A DNA stretch of 64,000 bases, from the NCBI GenBank assembly GCA_023443765.1, contig JAEZTA010000196.1, forward strand, positions 1-64,000, given 5' to 3'. Numbering within the stretch: the first letter of the stretch is position 1; every line of letters begins with the position of its first letter. Source of the DNA: Bacteroidota bacterium. Lineage in GTDB: Bacteria; Bacteroidota; Bacteroidia; Bacteroidales; Rikenellaceae. Below the pieces are notes generated by a model that had not been told where the DNA came from, searched no databases, and saw nothing but the letters and a program-made list of their open reading frames with translations. Positions 45,110 to 54,600 of this stretch are shown one piece after another. A program made the position numbers and the translations under genes.

Positions 45110-45550
45110 ATGAACGACAACGAACCGAACCGGCGGGCCACGGAGATGCTCTTCGCAGAGAAGTGCTCGTGCGTCATCCGCAACGGCGACACGATACGGC
45201 TGTTCCGCGAACGGGGCGTCAGGGATCTCTGGCGGTTACTGCACGAGGAACCAAAACTGCTCAACGGCGCCTTTGTGGCCGACAAGGTGGTCGGGAAGGG
45301 TGCAGCGGCACTGATGGTCGCAGGCGGCGTGAAGGAGTTATTCGCCGACGTGATAAGCCATGCGGCGCTGGAATTGCTGAACAGAGCCGGGATTCCGGTG
45401 AGCTACACGGTGGCCGTGCCGCACATCGTCAATCGCACCGGAGACAGCATCTGTCCCGTCGAACGCCTGTGTGCCGAAGCGCAGAGCGCCGCGGAATGCC
45501 TGCCGCTGATCGAAGGATTTTTAACCCAAATGAAAAACAGGAATGAATAA
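45110..45550 (+). CDS. DUF1893-family protein
   Basis: A 146-residue soluble protein with KCSCVIRNGDTIRLFRERGVRDL near residues 17-38 and ADKVVGKGAAALMVAGGVKELFADVISHAALELL in the middle, which I recognise as DUF1893. A structure of a Thermotoga member shows a cytidine-deaminase-like fold, but the reaction is unknown. The start at 45110 follows the -7 box by 22 nt. The last 8 nt overlap the TonB receptor start, so translation is coupled. Confidence 0.78.
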   Translation: MNDNEPNRRATEMLFAEKCSCVIRNGDTIRLFRERGVRDLWRLLHEEPKLLNGAFVADKVVGKGAAALMVAGGVKELFADVISHAALELLNRAGIPVSYTVAVPHIVNRTGDSICPVERLCAEAQSAAECLPLIEGFLTQMKNRNE

Positions 45551-47423
45551 GACCATTTTATCCACACTGGCCTGCGTGGGGCTTACAGTCGCCGCATACG
45601 GAGCCCAGGAACCGGAACCGACGGCAAAAAACATAGCGATCGACTCGATCGTGGTGACAGGAGCCCGTTATGCCTCAGACATTCGCCACCTGCCGATGTC
45701 GGTGGCGGTCATAGGGCGCGACGAGATTGTCCGCCGGCAGGAGGCATCGGTGCTTCCGCTGCTCACGGAGCAGGTTCCGGGGCTGTTCATTACGGGGCGC
45801 GGCGTGATGGGGTACGGCGTCTCGACCGGGGCGGCCGGAGGCATGAGCCTGCGCGGCATCGGCGGAGGATCGGCGGCTCAGATGCTTGTACTGGTCGACG
45901 GACACCCGCAATACATGGGTCTGTTCGGCCATCCGATTGCCGACGCTTACCAGTCGATGCTCGCCGAGCGGATCGAAGTAGTCCGCGGTCCGGCATCGGT
46001 GCTTTACGGCTCGAATGCCATGGGCGGAGTAATCAACATCGTCACCCGCAAGCAGCGCGAGGAGGGCGTGAGGACCGACCTCAATGTGGGTTACGGCTCT
46101 TACAACACATTGCAGACCGAACTGGCCAACCGCATCCGCAAAGGCCGCTTCACGAGCGTCGTGACGGGTTCGTACAACCGCACGGATGGACATCGCGCCG
46201 ACATGGGCTTCGAGCAATACGGCGGATATGCCAAAGTCGGCTACGAAATCAGCAACAGCTGGAGCGCCTACGCCGACGTAAATCTGACACACTTCAACGC
46301 CTCTAATCCGGGCGAAATAGCCGCGCCCGTCTTCGACAATGATTCCCGCATCACGCGCGGCATGACTTCCGTCTCACTGGAAAACAACTATGACCGGACT
46401 TCGGGAGCGTTGAAGTTTTTCTACAACTGGGGCCGTCACCGGATCAACGACGGTTACGATGCAGGCGAGGAGCCGCTCGACTATCGTTTTAACTCGACGG
46501 ACAGGATGCTGGGCATCTCATGGTACCAGAGCGCAGGGTTGTGGCGGGGCAGCCGCCTGACGGCGGGCGTCGACTGGCAGCACTTCGGAGGCCGGGCGTG
46601 GAATCGTTTCACGGCAGACGGCCGCGAGGAGCCGATCGTGGACCAGGCGGAGGACGAGATCGCCGGGTATGTCGACTTCCGGCAAACTCTGGGGCGCTTT
46701 ACGCTCGACGCAGGGGTGCGTCTCGACCACCACACCCGCACCGGCACGGAGTGGGTTCCGCAGGCGGGCGTATCGTTCCGGGCCGCCCGCGACGGGGAGT
46801 TGAAAGCCATGGTGAGCAAGGGTTTCCGCAACCCGGTGATCCGCGAACTCTACATGTTCGGGGTAAAAAATCCTGACCTGAAACCCGAGCGGCTGTGGAA
46901 TTACGAACTTTCGTGGACCCAGCGGCTGGCCGGAGGCAGGGTGTCGTACGGCGTCAATATCTTCTACATCAATGGCGAGGACATCATCCAGCGCGGCAGG
47001 CTCGACGGGCGCAACATCCTGCTGAACCAGGAGCGGATCGAGAACTGGGGCGCGGAGGCCAACGTCGCATGGCGCATCGGCGGGGCATGGAGCGTGGATG
47101 CCAATTACAGTTGGCTGCGGATGGAATATCCCGTGCTGGCATCCCCGGAACACAAGTTTTACGCCGGAGGCAACTTCGCAAAAGGCCGCTGGTCGGTGTC
47201 GACGGGCATTCAGTATGTGGCAGGGCTTTATACATCGGTAGCTCCGAACCCGGAAATCCAGGAAAAATTCGTACTTTGGAACCTCCGGGCGTCGTTTCGG
47301 GTGAACCGCCTGCTGACGCTCTTCGCCCGGGGTGAGAACCTGCTGGTCGAGCGTTACGAAATCAATGCCGGATATCCGATGCCCCGGGCGACGGTCTTCG
47401 GCGGCGCAAAGTTAAACTTTTAG
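45543..47423 (+). CDS. TonB-dependent outer-membrane receptor
   Basis: A 626-residue receptor. Signal peptide ~1-21, plug domain ~30-160 (SIVVTGARYASDI, MLVLVDGHPQYMGLFG, RIEVVRGPASVLYGSNAMGGVINIVT) and a 22-strand-type barrel ending in Phe (FGGAKLNF). It is smaller than SusC and closer to CirA/BtuB-type receptors for metal chelates or vitamins. Its operon contains an ECF S component and no SusD, so the ligand is probably a small micronutrient. Confidence 0.92.
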   Translation: MNKTILSTLACVGLTVAAYGAQEPEPTAKNIAIDSIVVTGARYASDIRHLPMSVAVIGRDEIVRRQEASVLPLLTEQVPGLFITGRGVMGYGVSTGAAGGMSLRGIGGGSAAQMLVLVDGHPQYMGLFGHPIADAYQSMLAERIEVVRGPASVLYGSNAMGGVINIVTRKQREEGVRTDLNVGYGSYNTLQTELANRIRKGRFTSVVTGSYNRTDGHRADMGFEQYGGYAKVGYEISNSWSAYADVNLTHFNASNPGEIAAPVFDNDSRITRGMTSVSLENNYDRTSGALKFFYNWGRHRINDGYDAGEEPLDYRFNSTDRMLGISWYQSAGLWRGSRLTAGVDWQHFGGRAWNRFTADGREEPIVDQAEDEIAGYVDFRQTLGRFTLDAGVRLDHHTRTGTEWVPQAGVSFRAARDGELKAMVSKGFRNPVIRELYMFGVKNPDLKPERLWNYELSWTQRLAGGRVSYGVNIFYINGEDIIQRGRLDGRNILLNQERIENWGAEANVAWRIGGAWSVDANYSWLRMEYPVLASPEHKFYAGGNFAKGRWSVSTGIQYVAGLYTSVAPNPEIQEKFVLWNLRASFRVNRLLTLFARGENLLVERYEINAGYPMPRATVFGGAKLNF

Positions 47424-47434
47424 TTGAGATAACC

Positions 47435-47947
47435 ATGGAAACAACCTCTGTAACATTCTTTTCACCCGGATACCGTGAAGCGAGAACCTACCTTGCAGCA
47501 GCGCTGTTCATCGCAGGCAATGTGGCCCTGCCGCAGTTGTGCCACCTCGTACAGTTGGGCGGACCTACGATGCTGCCGATCTATTTCTTCACGCTCGTGG
47601 GCGCCTATAAATACGGTTGGCACGTGGGGCTACTCACGGCCATCGCGTCGCCGCTCGTAAATGCAGCGCTGTTCGGGATGCCGACCGTCACCGCACTGCC
47701 CGTAATCCTGCTCAAATCGGCGTTGCTGGCAGCGGCGGCAGGGTACGCCGCATGGCGTTTCAACCGGGTGTCGGTAGCGCTGCTCACGGGCGTGGTGCTG
47801 TTTTATCAACTTGCCGGTTCGGCCGGGGAGTGGGCCATCACAGGTAGCCTGGTGGCTGCCATGCAGGATTTTAGGCTCGGGATTCCCGGTATGCTGCTGC
47901 AAATATTCGGCGGATACCTCTTTATAAAACACGTAATACGCAACTAG
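47435..47947 (+). CDS. ECF transporter substrate-binding (S) component
   Basis: A 170-residue membrane protein with about five or six helices. LPIYFFTLVGAYKYGWHVGLL and a later small-residue-rich helix pattern are typical of S components that dock onto a shared EcfA/A'/T module. The energy-coupling subunits are not in the window. It lies 11 nt after the TonB receptor gene, so the pair would move one ligand across both membranes. The substrate is not recognised. Confidence 0.75.
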   Translation: METTSVTFFSPGYREARTYLAAALFIAGNVALPQLCHLVQLGGPTMLPIYFFTLVGAYKYGWHVGLLTAIASPLVNAALFGMPTVTALPVILLKSALLAAAAGYAAWRFNRVSVALLTGVVLFYQLAGSAGEWAITGSLVAAMQDFRLGIPGMLLQIFGGYLFIKHVIRN

Positions 47948-47949
47948 CC

Positions 47950-48930
47950 ATGATGAAAAAAATTTGTATGATCACCCTTGTATTGCAGTTCGCGGCCATA
48001 GGCTCCGGCTGTGCATCGAACAACGACAGGAAGGCAGAAAAAGCCGTTCCCGCCAAAGTTTACATGACCCGCGATATCTCGCCTGCCGGCATGAAAGCCG
48101 TTTACGAGGCGTTGGGACGAAAGGCCGAAGGGAAGAAGGTCGCCGTGAAACTCTCGACCGGGGAGCCCGGGGGTAACAACTTCCTGCAACCGGCGTTGAT
48201 CGGCGATTTGGTAAAATCGGTGAAAGGCACGATTGTCGAGTGCAACACGGCCTATGGCGGCGGACGCGCCAGCACCGCCGACCACCTCAAGGCCGCGGCC
48301 GACCACGGGTTCACGGCCATCGCTCCGGTCGATATCATGGATGCCGAGGGCGAAGTACGCCTGCCCATCGAAGGCGGGAAGCACCTCAAGTACGACATTG
48401 TAGGTTCCCATTTCCCGGAATACGATTTCGTCGTCGTGTTGTCCCATTTCAAAGGGCATGCAATGGGCGGATTCGGCGGCGCGATCAAGAACATTTCGAT
48501 CGGTATCGCTTCGTCGGACGGTAAGGCATGGATTCACTCGGCCGGAAAAACCGCAAATGCCGGGGAAATGTGGGATAACCTGCCCCCGCAGGACGATTTT
48601 CTGGAATCGATGGCCGAGGCGGCCAAGGCCGTCGCCGACCACTGCGGCGACAAAATACTGTACATCAGCGTCATGAACAACCTTTCGGTGGACTGCGACT
48701 GCAACGCGCATCCCGAACCGCCCCGCATGGGCGATATCGGCATCCTCGCCTCGCTGGACCCCGTAGCGCTGGATAAGGCGTGCATCGACCTGGTTTACGC
48801 CTCGCCCGACGAGGGTAAAGTACACCTGATCGAGCGCATGGAGTCGCGGCACGGCATCCACACGCTCGAACATGCCGAGGCAATCGGCGTCGGCAACCAG
48901 CAGTACGAGCTGGTCGACCTGGACAAATAG
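47950..48930 (+). CDS. DUF362 lipoprotein
   Basis: A 326-residue protein with a lipoprotein signal (AAIGSGC, Cys near residue 21) and a DUF362 domain: VAVKLSTGEPGGNNFL, ECNTAYGGGRAST, VLSHFKGHAMGGFGGAIKNI and GDIGILASLDPVALDKACIDLVY. Only scattered Cys residues occur (CDCNAH near 254-259) and there is no ferredoxin module, unlike many DUF362 proteins. It follows the ECF gene by 2 nt and ends the operon. Confidence 0.83.
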   Translation: MMKKICMITLVLQFAAIGSGCASNNDRKAEKAVPAKVYMTRDISPAGMKAVYEALGRKAEGKKVAVKLSTGEPGGNNFLQPALIGDLVKSVKGTIVECNTAYGGGRASTADHLKAAADHGFTAIAPVDIMDAEGEVRLPIEGGKHLKYDIVGSHFPEYDFVVVLSHFKGHAMGGFGGAIKNISIGIASSDGKAWIHSAGKTANAGEMWDNLPPQDDFLESMAEAAKAVADHCGDKILYISVMNNLSVDCDCNAHPEPPRMGDIGILASLDPVALDKACIDLVYASPDEGKVHLIERMESRHGIHTLEHAEAIGVGNQQYELVDLDK

Positions 48931-48987
48931 CGGGGCGACCCGCTCCATCCAAAAAAGCCATCACCCACAGAGAGCGGGATTAAACAG

Positions 48988-49025
48988 ATGTAACGATTCG
49001 ATTTATCGGGTCGTTACATTTCTTA
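48988..49025 (+). terminator. Terminator of the DUF1893-DUF362 operon
   Basis: ATGTAACGA (48988-48996) and TCGTTACAT (49011-49019) form a perfect stem with extra inner pairing (CGA/TCG), followed by TTCTTATAT. It lies about 57 nt after the stop codon. Confidence 0.6.
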
Positions 49026-49390
49026 TATAGGAGAATAGGTAACGAGAAGGTAACGGTTTATTTTCAGTAGATTGCACTGAATTTCCTTGTTTCAAATAAC
49101 CATTGTAAAAATACGAATAATTGTAAAATAATCCAAATAGTCATCTTTCTTCTCGTGTCTATTATAAAAAAGTTCCTCTGCTCTAGGCCAAATGGTGTAT
49201 TAATATCACAGGGAGGTATTCAGAGTAAGTTGTAAATAATAAAATTACTGCATATTCTGCATCGGGATAATTCCGTGAATTGCTCACTTCGTTTCAGAAA
49301 AGAAGTAAGAGCTGTTTCAGGAACAATCGCTGAAAACAAAAAGTTAAATACGCTTTCAGAGATCAGACTATTTGTTTGTAAATTTCCATT
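49026..49390. other. AT-rich gene-free stretch
   Basis: No gene is seen in about 360 bp. Base composition is clearly AT-richer than in the flanking genes, with stops in all frames. Two GTAACG copies (49033-49050 region) echo the preceding hairpin. It marks a change from GC-rich core genes to the accessory-looking genes downstream. Confidence 0.6.
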
Positions 49391-49450
49391 TTTCTCCTAA
49401 ATTTCTCCAAAATCGTCTTCTACTTTTGCCCGCAATAATAAAAGTAGAAG
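49391..49450 (+). promoter_or_regulatory. RND efflux promoter: 11-bp tandem repeat, -7 box and palindrome
   Basis: TTTCTCCTAAA (49391-49401) and TTTCTCCAAAA (49402-49412) are tandem units in 11-bp phase, then TCGTC, then the -7 box TACTTTTG (49421-49428). The same layout and spacing occur before the PAP2 gene at 56996. An 11-bp perfect inverted repeat (49417-49427 and 49440-49450) overlaps the -7 box and abuts the start codon. Tandem 11-bp units are typical of OmpR/PhoB-type binding sites. Confidence 0.7.
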
Positions 49451-50746
49451 ATGAAGCGGTTATTATTGTTACTTTCATTGGGTATTGTCAGCCTGCATTC
49501 ATACGGGCAGGAAGACAGCGGCAGGTCACTGCATTACTATATAGAGACCGCCAAAAAGAATAGCCCCCTGATAACGGATTATCGGAATCAGACGGAGATA
49601 GAGCAAGCGGAACTCGAAGGGTTGAAAGCCATGTACACACACTCTCGGCTGGAGCTGAACGGTGACTATCTGTTCGTGCCGATTATCTCGAAGGACGGCG
49701 GACGGATCGCCTTCAAATGGAATGCTCGGTCGGCTACGGATTACTACGGTTACGATTTGGGAGAGAGCAGCGGCTCTTTCCATACCGGAGCGACTTGGAC
49801 ACAACCCCTCTTGGGCAGGAGTTTCTACAAAGTAGCGCAGGAGCAGGCAAAGCTCAACACGGATATGGCGAATAACCGTATTCGTATGGAAGAGCATCAG
49901 CTGGAGCGTTCCGTGACGGAACAATACCTGCTCTGCCTGCTCGACAAGGCGCAGATAGACTTTACGGATTCAGTCGGAACGGTCATCGACCGCCAAATAG
50001 AGATTGTTCGAAAGTTAGTCGCAAACGGACTGTCCAAACAGTCGGATTTGAACCTGCTGATGATTGAAAGGGAGGCCAATGCCGAATTGCACACCGCCGC
50101 CCGTCAGAATTACCACACCCATCTGATGGATCTGAACCTGCTCTGCGGCATCGACGAGGTGACCGATGTGGCATTGTCGGATATAAGCCAGCCTGTCCGG
50201 TTGCGCAACGACGGGGAGCCGAGCCTCTTTACCGAGCAATATCGGTTGGACAGTCTTAACACTGTGATGTCATTACGTTCCTTCAATCTTCAATACAAAC
50301 CCAAGCTCGACCTGTTCGTAAACGGTGGTCTTCAAGTCGGAGACTTCGCCGGATGGTATCGCCACTTCGGGTGGAGTGCAGGACTTACATTCTCGTGGAC
50401 CATTTTCGACGGCAGGCAGAAGCGGCAGAAAGAACGTCAGGCCGTGTGGCAACAGAACACCATACGAACTTACAGGGAGAACTCCGAATATCAGCGGAAC
50501 ATGAGAATCAAACAATGTCTCTCCGAGTTGGGCAGATACGACGAAAGAGAGAGGGCGTTGGACATCCAGCTTGCCGAATACGAATCCGTCTTGTCCGATT
50601 ACGGCAGGGAGATGGATGCCGGGCAAGTATCCGTACTGGACTATATCACCGTACTGCGCAGCAAGATTCAGACGGAGAAAGACCGCCTGCTGCTGCGCAC
50701 GAACAGGCAGCTTGTCATAGCCGCCTATAATTATTGGAATTGGTAA
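49451..50746 (+). CDS. TolC-family outer-membrane efflux protein (second copy)
   Basis: A 431-residue protein with signal peptide (LHSYGQ) and two OEP coiled-coil repeats; DAGQVSVLDYITVLRSK near 385-400 is typical. It is somewhat shorter than classical TolC. It leads a three-gene operon with a lipoprotein adaptor and an RND pump, so it forms their outer-membrane duct. Codon use is more AT-rich than in the first 48 kb. Confidence 0.88.
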   Translation: MKRLLLLLSLGIVSLHSYGQEDSGRSLHYYIETAKKNSPLITDYRNQTEIEQAELEGLKAMYTHSRLELNGDYLFVPIISKDGGRIAFKWNARSATDYYGYDLGESSGSFHTGATWTQPLLGRSFYKVAQEQAKLNTDMANNRIRMEEHQLERSVTEQYLLCLLDKAQIDFTDSVGTVIDRQIEIVRKLVANGLSKQSDLNLLMIEREANAELHTAARQNYHTHLMDLNLLCGIDEVTDVALSDISQPVRLRNDGEPSLFTEQYRLDSLNTVMSLRSFNLQYKPKLDLFVNGGLQVGDFAGWYRHFGWSAGLTFSWTIFDGRQKRQKERQAVWQQNTIRTYRENSEYQRNMRIKQCLSELGRYDERERALDIQLAEYESVLSDYGREMDAGQVSVLDYITVLRSKIQTEKDRLLLRTNRQLVIAAYNYWNW

Positions 50747-50764
50747 TATCAAATCATCACAGTC

Positions 50765-51673
50765 ATGAAATATCATATCATTTTATTATCGCTTATAGTA
50801 AGCCTTGGCGGATGTGGGCAAAGAGACGCATCGAACGGAAACATACAGGAAGAAAAGCCCGGAACGGCAGTCACGCTGACTCATGCGGCGTTCGGCAAAA
50901 TCGAGAAGGAAATCATCTTGTCCGCCACTACGGCGTACCAGAACAAGTCGGTGGTCAGCGCCCCGATTCCGGCATTCATCACGGAAGTCCTCGTACAGCC
51001 CGGTTCAAGGGTAAAAGCCGGAGATATACTTTACCGGATAGAGAGTAAAGAACAGCACGCTTTGGGCAGCGGCAACCGGACGGCCATTCCCATACAGGCA
51101 GAGCGTGACGGTATTGTCCTCGACGTGCAGCAGCAGGCAGGGAGTTATGTCACTGAAGGAGCTGTGCTTTGCTCCGTCGCCGAAGCCGGAAGCCTTGTAT
51201 TCGAGATTAATGTCCCCTACGAACAGAGGCGGTATGCGTACAGCGGAAGCAAATGTATGCTGGAACTGCCCGACGGAACCCGGCTGACGGCAACCGTCCA
51301 CGCCCCATTGGCAACGATGAACACGGTATCGCAATCGGAACGGGTAATCGCACGTGCAAAAGCGCCTTTCCTGCCGGAGGGCATGAATGTCAAGGCTGTA
51401 TTTACAGAAAGCGGTTCATCCTCGGATAAAGGCATGATACTTCCCAAAAGTGCCGTGCAGAGCGACGAAACGCTTACGGAGCATTGGGTAATGAAATTGG
51501 CCGATGACAGTACGGCCGTCAAAGTACCTGTAGAGGTAGGCAACAGCAACGCTTCGGAAATCGAAATCAAATCGGATGCCTTGTCGCCGCAAGACCGCAT
51601 TATCCTCACGGGTGGATACGGTTTGGAGGACGGGGCGAAAGTCATCGTTACGAAAGAGGAGGCCGCCTTATGA
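50765..51673 (+). CDS. RND efflux periplasmic adaptor lipoprotein
   Basis: A 302-residue membrane-fusion protein with a lipobox (SLGGC near residue 18). The lipoyl-like halves PIPAFITEVLVQPGSRVKAGDILYRIES and IPIQAERDGIVLDVQQQAG stand almost directly next to each other. The long alpha-hairpin found in AcrA-type adaptors is therefore missing or very short. It overlaps the RND pump gene by 4 nt (ATGA). Confidence 0.85.
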   Translation: MKYHIILLSLIVSLGGCGQRDASNGNIQEEKPGTAVTLTHAAFGKIEKEIILSATTAYQNKSVVSAPIPAFITEVLVQPGSRVKAGDILYRIESKEQHALGSGNRTAIPIQAERDGIVLDVQQQAGSYVTEGAVLCSVAEAGSLVFEINVPYEQRRYAYSGSKCMLELPDGTRLTATVHAPLATMNTVSQSERVIARAKAPFLPEGMNVKAVFTESGSSSDKGMILPKSAVQSDETLTEHWVMKLADDSTAVKVPVEVGNSNASEIEIKSDALSPQDRIILTGGYGLEDGAKVIVTKEEAAL

Positions 51674-54600
51674 GCACGATACGGAAAAGAAGCCTTCACC
51701 GGCTATACAGCCGCCCTATCCTGTTCGTAGGGCTGCTTCTGCTGCTTGCCGGAGCGTGGTGCTATACGCAGATGCAGACCAACCTGTTTCCCGAAGTGTT
51801 GTTCCCCCGCATCACGGTGATAGCCGATGCCGGACAGCAGCCCGTAGACCGTATGATGATTACCGTCACCAAACCCTTGGAAAGTGCGGTGAAGAAGGTG
51901 CAGGGTACGACGGTCGTCAAGAGCAGCACCAGCCGGGGCAGTTGCGTGATAGACGTTTACTTCAAATGGGGATTGGATATTTATGCCTTGAAAACCCAGT
52001 TGGAGAGCCGCATCAATGAGATAAAAGGTTTCCTGCCCGACGGTACGGTCATCTCCACCGAGGCGATGAACCAGTCGTTGTTCCCAGTCTATGGATTCAC
52101 GCTGGAGAGCAAGACGCACAGCCGCATTGCCCTGCGCGATGTGGGCAACCTCGTGGTACGTCCCATGTTCTCGCAAGTGGACGGTATCAGCAATGTAGTG
52201 GTACGCGGCGGCAAGGCGAAGGAGTTCGTCGTGAAGCCCGACGCCGCGAAGATGACGGCGCTCGGCATTACTCCTGCACAGATAAAGACTGCTTTCGCGC
52301 AGACAAATTATGTATTGGGAAACGGCAATGTAGCGAACTATAACCGCTTGTACCTGACACTGACCGATACGCGGCTGGACGGTATCGAAGATATTCGCAA
52401 TGTCATTATCCGCAACGACGGCAGGCGGATCGTCCGTCTGGGCGATATAGCGGCTGTCGAGATACAGGAACAGCAGGAGTTTCTGAAAATCAATGCCGGC
52501 GGCAACGATGCCGTGCTTATCGATTTGGTGAAGCAGCCGGGTGTGAATCTGATCGATTTTGCGAAGCAGGTGGAAAGCAAGGCAGACGAGATCAGGCAGC
52601 AGCTTCCGGCAGGCTATGAGTTGAAGCCCTATTACAATCAGAGTGCCTTCGTGGGCGACAGCATCCACAGCGTACTGAAAACCATCTATGAGGGATTGTT
52701 TCTCGCCATCATCGTGATGGTGCTGTTCCTCCGCTCGTGGCGGTCGAGTCTGGTGGTCATGCTGACCATTCCCGTTACAGTGGCTTTCAGTATCCTGCTC
52801 TGTTATCTGGCAGGAATTACCATCAATGTCATGTCGCTCGGCGCGATGGCCGCTTCGGTGGGGTTGATTATCGACGATGCCATTGTCGTTATCGAACAGA
52901 TTTACCGGGAGCACGAAGAACGCCCCGGCACGGGCCGCTTCACTGTCGTACGCCATGCCATCCGTAATCTTTTTCCTGCTATGGTGGCATCTTCGCTTTC
53001 GACGATTGTCATCCATTTCCCGTTCCGGCTGATGAGCGGGCTGGCAGGCAGCTTTTTCAAGGAACTGTCCGACACGATGCAGCTTACGCTCGTCGCTTCA
53101 TTCCTCGTCACTTGGCTGCTGCTGCCTGTCCTGCACCTCGTTATCGGATATAGGAAACAACTGCGTCCGAAGGACTTGGATGTGAAGGCACTCGAAGAAA
53201 ACTCCGTCCGGAAGGTTCATTTCTTGACCGTCGTCTATCGCAAACCGCTGGTTGCCGCAGGGTTCGTCCTGCTTTTAGGGCTGGGTGGCTGGTATGCCTC
53301 TACGCAGCTCTCTTCGGGTTTTCTTCCCGATTTGGATGAAGGAACCATCGTGCTCGACTATCATTCTCCCGCAGGAACGGACATCGAGGAGACCGACCGC
53401 CTCTGCCGGCAGATGGAGCGTATTATCATGGCGCATCCCGATGTGGAGACTTACTCGCGCCGCACGGCGCTCGGTATGTCCTTCAAGACACGTCCGAGCA
53501 ATTTCGGCGACTATCTGATTCAACTGAAAGCGGACCGGAAAACAAGTACCCCCGAAGTCATCAGCGACCTGCGCCGGGAAATATCGCAAGCCGTTCCGTT
53601 GATGACCATCGGCTTCGGGCAGCGTATCGCCGACCTTTTGGGCGACTTGATGAGTACCGCGCAACCCGTCGAAGTGAAGATATTCGGAAACGATTACGAA
53701 ACCTTGCAGAAGATGGCGGCACAAGCGGAAAAAGTCATGGAGGCCGTACCGGGCATTGTGGACATCGACAACGGACTGATACCCGCCGGAGCCTCGATAG
53801 TCTTCACCCCGAATCAGGAACGTCTTTCGCAATTCGGCATTTCGCTGACCGATTTTCAGGAACAGCTCGCGGCGCATACGGGCGGCGTTCCCCTTTGCCA
53901 GCCTGCCAATATGATAGAGCCTAACCCGGCACAGGCAGCCATGACGGGCGGACTGCAAATCGGTTCCGTGCAGGACGGCGAACAGATGCGCCGCATCCTG
54001 CTCCGTTTCACGGACTTCGGGGACAACTCTCCCGAATGGCTGGAACGGCAACCCATATTCCTGCCCGACGGCAGCACCCGTCCGCTCGGCTTCTTTTGCG
54101 ACGTCCGTGTCATTCCGGGGGAGATAGAGCAGCGGCGTGAAGATCTGAAGAGTAACATCACCCTGACCGCCCGCTTGGAGAACCGGGATTTGGGCAGTGC
54201 GATAGCAGATTTGCAAACGTCTCTCGATGCGCAGCTTCATCTCCCCGCAGGCTACAGCATTTCCTACGGAGGAGCCTATTCCGAACAGCAGCAGTCCTTC
54301 CGCGAACTGATGATGATTCTCTCGCTTGCCGTCTTGCTGGTATTCGCTGTGTTGATGTTCCTTTTCCGCGAATGGCGCATATCGCTCGCCGTGCTGTTTA
54401 TCTCCGGGCTGGGCATCTGCGGCTGTCTGCTGGCTTTGTGGCTGACGGGCGTTCCGCTCAACGTAAGCAGCTACACGGGTATCATCATGGTAGTAGGCAT
54501 CATCGCCGAGAACGCCATCTTCACCGTATGGCAGTATCGGATGAACCGCCGCACGGGCGGCGACATTCCGGAAGCCGTGGATTACGCCATCGCCTTGCGC

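Noticed and set aside
49026..49390. Possible small genes or an RNA gene in the AT-rich gap
   Set aside because: Stops in all frames, no tRNA or known RNA fold seen, no convincing promoter apart from that of the efflux operon.
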